8,539 nucleotides of DNA from Candidatus Altimarinota bacterium (GTDB lineage: Bacteria; Patescibacteriota; Gracilibacteria; BD1-5; UBA2023). The notes beneath the pieces were generated by a model. It was not told where the DNA came from, ran no database searches, and was given only the letters and a program-made list of their open reading frames with translations. Below, piece after piece: positions 6,082-8,539 of the stretch; position 1 is the stretch's first letter; each line of letters opens with the position of its first letter. A program made the translations under genes and the position numbers. The stretch is taken from contig CANBWW010000040.1 of NCBI GenBank assembly GCA_947373235.1, forward strand, positions 1-8,539. The letters are read 5' to 3'.

Positions 6082-7668
6082 GTGAAATTAATATTTGTTA
6101 CTGGTGGCGTTCTTTCTGGAATCGGAAAAGGTATCGCCGCGGCTTCTATATGAGCGATTCTGAAAGATAGTGGAAAAAAAGTATTTTGTCAGAAGTTTGA
6201 TGGTTACTTGAATGTCGATCCAGGAACCATGAGTCCATTTCAACATGGGGAAGTTTTTGTGACCGATGATGGAGCTGAGACCGATCTGGACATCGGTCAT
6301 TATGAGCGATTTCTCGATACCGATATGAATAAGTTTTCCTCGTTCACTTCGGGAAAACTCTATGAAGAAATCATCCAAAAAGAACGTCGATGAGACTATC
6401 TGGGTGGGACGGTACAGATTGTTCCACATCTGACAGATCTCGTAAAAGAGAAGATAAAAAATGGATATGAAACGTCAGATGCAGATATTTCTATTATCGA
6501 AATCGGGGGAACGGTGGGTGATATGGAAAATGAATACCTCCTTGAATCTGCTCGCCAACTCCAGCACGAACTTGGTCGAGAAAATGTTCTTTTTTGTCAT
6601 GTTGTTCTTCTTCCATTTCTTTGTGCTTCGAAAGAATTTAAGTCAAAACCGATCCAGTTTTCCGTGCGTACCCTTATGGGATATGGACTTTCTCCAGATC
6701 TTTTGATCGTCCGTGCCGATGAGATGATCCCTCAGGAAATGATGCAGAAAATCGCTTCTACCTGTGGCATGAAAGATGATGAAGTTATCGCTGCCCCGAC
6801 ACTTTCGAGTATCTATGAAGTTCCACTTTCTTTTTCTGAACAACAAATCGGTGAAAAAATCGCAGAAAAGTTTCATTTTCCTACCAAAATGTGAGCGATG
6901 CAAGATTGGAAAAAGCTCATTGCCAATATAGATGCCTCCAAAGAAATCATACAAATCGGGATGGTGGGAAAATATGTAGGACTCGAGGATGCTTATTATT
7001 CTCTGAATGCAGGACTGAAAGCAGCAGGCTTTGCTTATCAAAAGAAAGTAGAGATTATTTTTATAGAAGCAGAAGATATAGAAAAAGAGTGAGTTGAAAT
7101 CTTGGAAACTCTCGATGGTATCTGTATTCCTGGTGGATTTTGAAACCGTGGAATCGAAGGGATGATCCTAGCTGCTCACTATGCACGTACCAATATGGTT
7201 CCATATCTGGGTATATGTCTCGGATCTCAGATCATGGCGATCGAGTTTGCTCGGAATGTTCTCGGTATGAAGGATGCTTCCAGTGAGGAATTTACCCCTG
7301 AAGGAAAAAAGAATATCATCCATATCATGGATCATCAGAAATGACTCACAACGAAGGGTTGAAATATGCGACTTGGGGCGTATCCATGTATTATCCGACC
7401 ATGAACATTGGCTGAAAAAATCTATCGTTCGCTCGAGATATCCGAGCGACATAGACATCGTTTTGAGTTTGATCCAGTGTATCGTGAACCGATGGAAAAG
7501 GCTGGATTTATCGTCTCGGCGACATCTCCCGATGCTCTTCTCGCGGAGATCGTCGAAATAAAAGATCATCCCTATATGATCGCTACCCAAGCTCATCCAG
7601 AACTTATTTCTCGACCACATAAACCACATCCACTTTTTCTGGGTTTTCTACAGGCGATGATTCTTTAA
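6082..7668 (+). CDS. pyrG: CTP synthase (glutamine-hydrolysing)
   Basis: With UGA as Gly this is a 528-aa protein from GTG to TAA, close to the usual family length. It converts UTP, ATP and glutamine to CTP, the last step of CTP synthesis. The synthetase domain (about 1-275) starts with VKLIFVTGGVLSGIGKG, the family's P-loop start, and has DPGTMSPFQHGEVFVTDDGA and EIGGTVGDMENEYL. The class I glutamine amidotransferase domain has GKYVGLEDAY, PGGFGNRGIEG, YLGICLGSQ with the nucleophile at Cys379 (same number as in E. coli), MRLGAYPC, and the His505/Glu507 pair in AQAHPEL. GTG is chosen because it aligns with the family start. TGA encodes eight glycines (codons at 6151, 6391, 6892, 7090, 7141, 7342, 7360 and 7402), including the invariant G24 of AASxG and the second-last G of PGGFGxRG. 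The nucleotide-binding loop reads KSKPIQF where KTKPTQH is usual. The upstream hairpin may regulate it. Confidence 0.97.
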
Positions 7669-7685
7669 GATTCTCTTTTACAAAC

Positions 7686-7713
7686 TTGCTTTCTTCATCA
7701 TTTTTTCTATAAT
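7686..7713 (+). promoter_or_regulatory. tRNA-Leu promoter
   Basis: TTGCTT (7686-7691) and a perfect TATAAT (7708-7713) at 16-bp spacing. The predicted start near 7720 lies 17 nt before the mature tRNA 5' end. No terminator hairpin is seen between the pyrG stop and this promoter, so read-through from pyrG is possible. Confidence 0.75.
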
Positions 7714-7736
7714 CCCATCACTTTTTGAAATTATTT

Positions 7737-7821
7737 GCTCGGGTGGTGGAATGGTAGACACGTACGTTTCAGATGCGTATGCCCTTCGGGTGTGTGGGTT
7801 CAAGTCCCATCTCGAGCACCA
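7737..7821 (+). tRNA. tRNA-Leu (anticodon CAG), class II, CCA encoded
   Basis: The 85-nt sequence folds as a class II tRNA. The acceptor stem is GCTCGGG / CTCGAGC with one G-U pair, the D-stem is GTG/CAC, the anticodon stem TACGT/GCGTA has one wobble and loop TTCAGAT with anticodon CAG at 7770-7772, the long variable arm is CCC-TTC-GGG, and the T-arm is GTGGG-TTCAAGT-CCCAT. Discriminator A (7818) is the leucine identity base and CCA (7819-7821) is encoded. The long variable arm plus A73 fits leucine. It decodes CUG. It is not the tRNA that would decode UGA as Gly (anticodon UCA), which is not in this window. Confidence 0.97.
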
Positions 7822-7831
7822 TAAAAAAATG

Positions 7832-7865
7832 AAAATCCTTATTCTTTGTTGAATGAGGATTTTTT
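7832..7865 (+). terminator. tRNA-Leu terminator
   Basis: A 13-bp stem with one G-U (aaaatccttattc 7832-7844 / gaatgaggatttt 7851-7863) and loop tttgtt, ending in T5 (7861-7865). It begins 11 nt after the tRNA CCA and has the same tttgtt loop as the hairpin before pyrG. Confidence 0.9.
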
Positions 7866-7940
7866 GATTTCATATTAGAAAACAAAAATCAGGAATGAAT
7901 ATATAAATCATTCTTTTTATTTCCTATTTCTCCATAAATA

Positions 7941-7949
7941 TGCTATTCT
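7941..7949 (+). promoter_or_regulatory. Extended -10 promoter of the CYTH gene
   Basis: TGCTATTCT is an extended -10 (TGn plus TATTCT) with no clear -35 (TTCCTA at 17 bp). The start near 7956 would give a leader of about 22 nt without a Shine-Dalgarno sequence. Confidence 0.45.
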
Positions 7950-7977
7950 AAATAGAAATATTTTTCAAAAAGAATCC

Positions 7978-8529
7978 ATGGCAAAAGAAATCGAACGACA
8001 ATTTGTCGTGAATGACGAACATCCTGAGTGGAAGAGGATTGTAGATACACTTCCAAAAAAACGCCTTATACAAACGACGATCCATCGTGGAGATGGAAAT
8101 AAATTGCGAGTTCGTCTGATCGATGATCTGAAAAATGGAAAAAAAAGTGCACTTTTTGCCTTTAAAGTACAAAAAAAATCTCGCAGAACCGAGCCAAATG
8201 TTCGTGAAGAATACGAATGGGAAGTCCCATATCGCGTCGCTATGTATATCATGATTGGACATATCGAAGTTCGCAAACTCCGTCATGAATATACTCATAC
8301 AGATGGAAAAATCTGGGAAATTGATATGTATGAAGGTGCAAATACTGGTATCGTGATCGCGGATCTCGAACTCGCCACGATGCATGAAAAATATGAAATC
8401 CCTGAGTGGATCGGGCAAGAAACAACAAAAAATAAAAAAATTACCAATAATTCTTTTTCACTTCATCCGTATATGAATTGGACAGAAAAAGAAAAAGACC
8501 TCTTTCAATCATTGAAGAAACGAAAATAG
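7978..8529 (+). CDS. CYTH-domain protein (class IV adenylate cyclase / triphosphatase fold)
   Basis: A 183-aa product from ATG to TAG, with no in-frame TGA. The start MAKEIERQFVV is the CYTH signature beginning, normally EIERKFLV (ExExK). It is followed by the tunnel-strand pattern: LRVRLID (basic R-x-R strand), REEYEWEVP (acidic strand), KLRHEYTHTDGKIWEIDMYE and GIVIADLEL. The ending PEWIGQE matches the P.WlG.EvT motif of small CYTH proteins. These enzymes form a beta-tunnel that binds triphosphates and divalent metal; members hydrolyse inorganic triphosphate or thiamine triphosphate, or make cAMP. Which of these applies cannot be told. The Lys of ExExK is Gln at residue 8. The C-terminus is Lys-rich. 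It stands alone after the tRNA terminator with its own -10 box, and is predicted cytosolic. Confidence 0.88.
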   Translation: MAKEIERQFVVNDEHPEWKRIVDTLPKKRLIQTTIHRGDGNKLRVRLIDDLKNGKKSALFAFKVQKKSRRTEPNVREEYEWEVPYRVAMYIMIGHIEVRKLRHEYTHTDGKIWEIDMYEGANTGIVIADLELATMHEKYEIPEWIGQETTKNKKITNNSFSLHPYMNWTEKEKDLFQSLKKRK

Positions 8530-8532
8530 TTT

Positions 8533-8538
8533 TTGACA
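8533..8538 (+). promoter_or_regulatory. Possible -35 box of the next unit
   Basis: A consensus TTGACA starts 3 bp after the CYTH stop, at the window edge. Its -10 box would lie outside the window, so it cannot be confirmed. Confidence 0.25.
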
Positions 8539-8539
8539 A

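Noticed and set aside
6082..7668. UGA as Trp (Mycoplasma-type code) or selenocysteine.
   Set aside because: TGA sites match conserved glycines, Trp is encoded by TGG in the same genes, and eight codons in one enzyme without local SECIS-like structures rules out Sec.
7737..7821. The tRNA as the UGA-decoding tRNA-Gly.
   Set aside because: The anticodon is CAG with a long variable arm, which makes it tRNA-Leu.

Overview
The window is bacterial DNA that reads UGA as glycine (NCBI genetic code 25). That code is known from the candidate phyla Absconditabacteria (SR1) and Gracilibacteria (BD1-5/GN02) of the Patescibacteria/CPR. Under the standard code four genes look broken: rarA, an acetyltransferase gene, a membrane-protein gene and pyrG. 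They become single full-length genes when their 24 in-frame TGA triplets are read as Gly, and many of these triplets fall on glycines invariant in the families concerned. All six complete genes end in TAA or TAG, none in TGA. I cannot separate the two phyla from this window.

Layout, left to right. Minus strand: the 5' end of nusA (191 to 1), a bidirectional terminator, then a GNAT acetyltransferase gene (793 to 302) lying 11 bp downstream of rarA (2016 to 805) as a two-gene unit. A divergent promoter region (2017-2200) holds a perfect 11-bp palindrome. Plus strand: fusA (2201-4345), standing alone, followed by three hairpins and a duplicated 15-mer; a 383-bp gap (4564-4946) with no convincing gene but a promoter, a terminator and a 10-bp terminal inverted repeat; a polytopic membrane protein gene (4947-5939); pyrG (6082-7668), preceded by a terminator-like hairpin that may be an attenuator; tRNA-Leu(CAG) (7737-7821) with its own promoter and terminator; and a CYTH-domain protein gene (7978-8529).

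The gene set is mostly housekeeping: transcription (NusA), translation (EF-G, tRNA-Leu), replication-fork maintenance (RarA) and CTP supply (PyrG). None of the start codons has a clear Shine-Dalgarno sequence, and two genes (rarA, pyrG) have a -10-like box 4-6 bp before the start codon, suggesting leaderless mRNAs. The points of most interest are the distribution of UGA-Gly codons (dense in four genes, absent from fusA), the unexplained 4564-4946 gap, and the pyrG leader.
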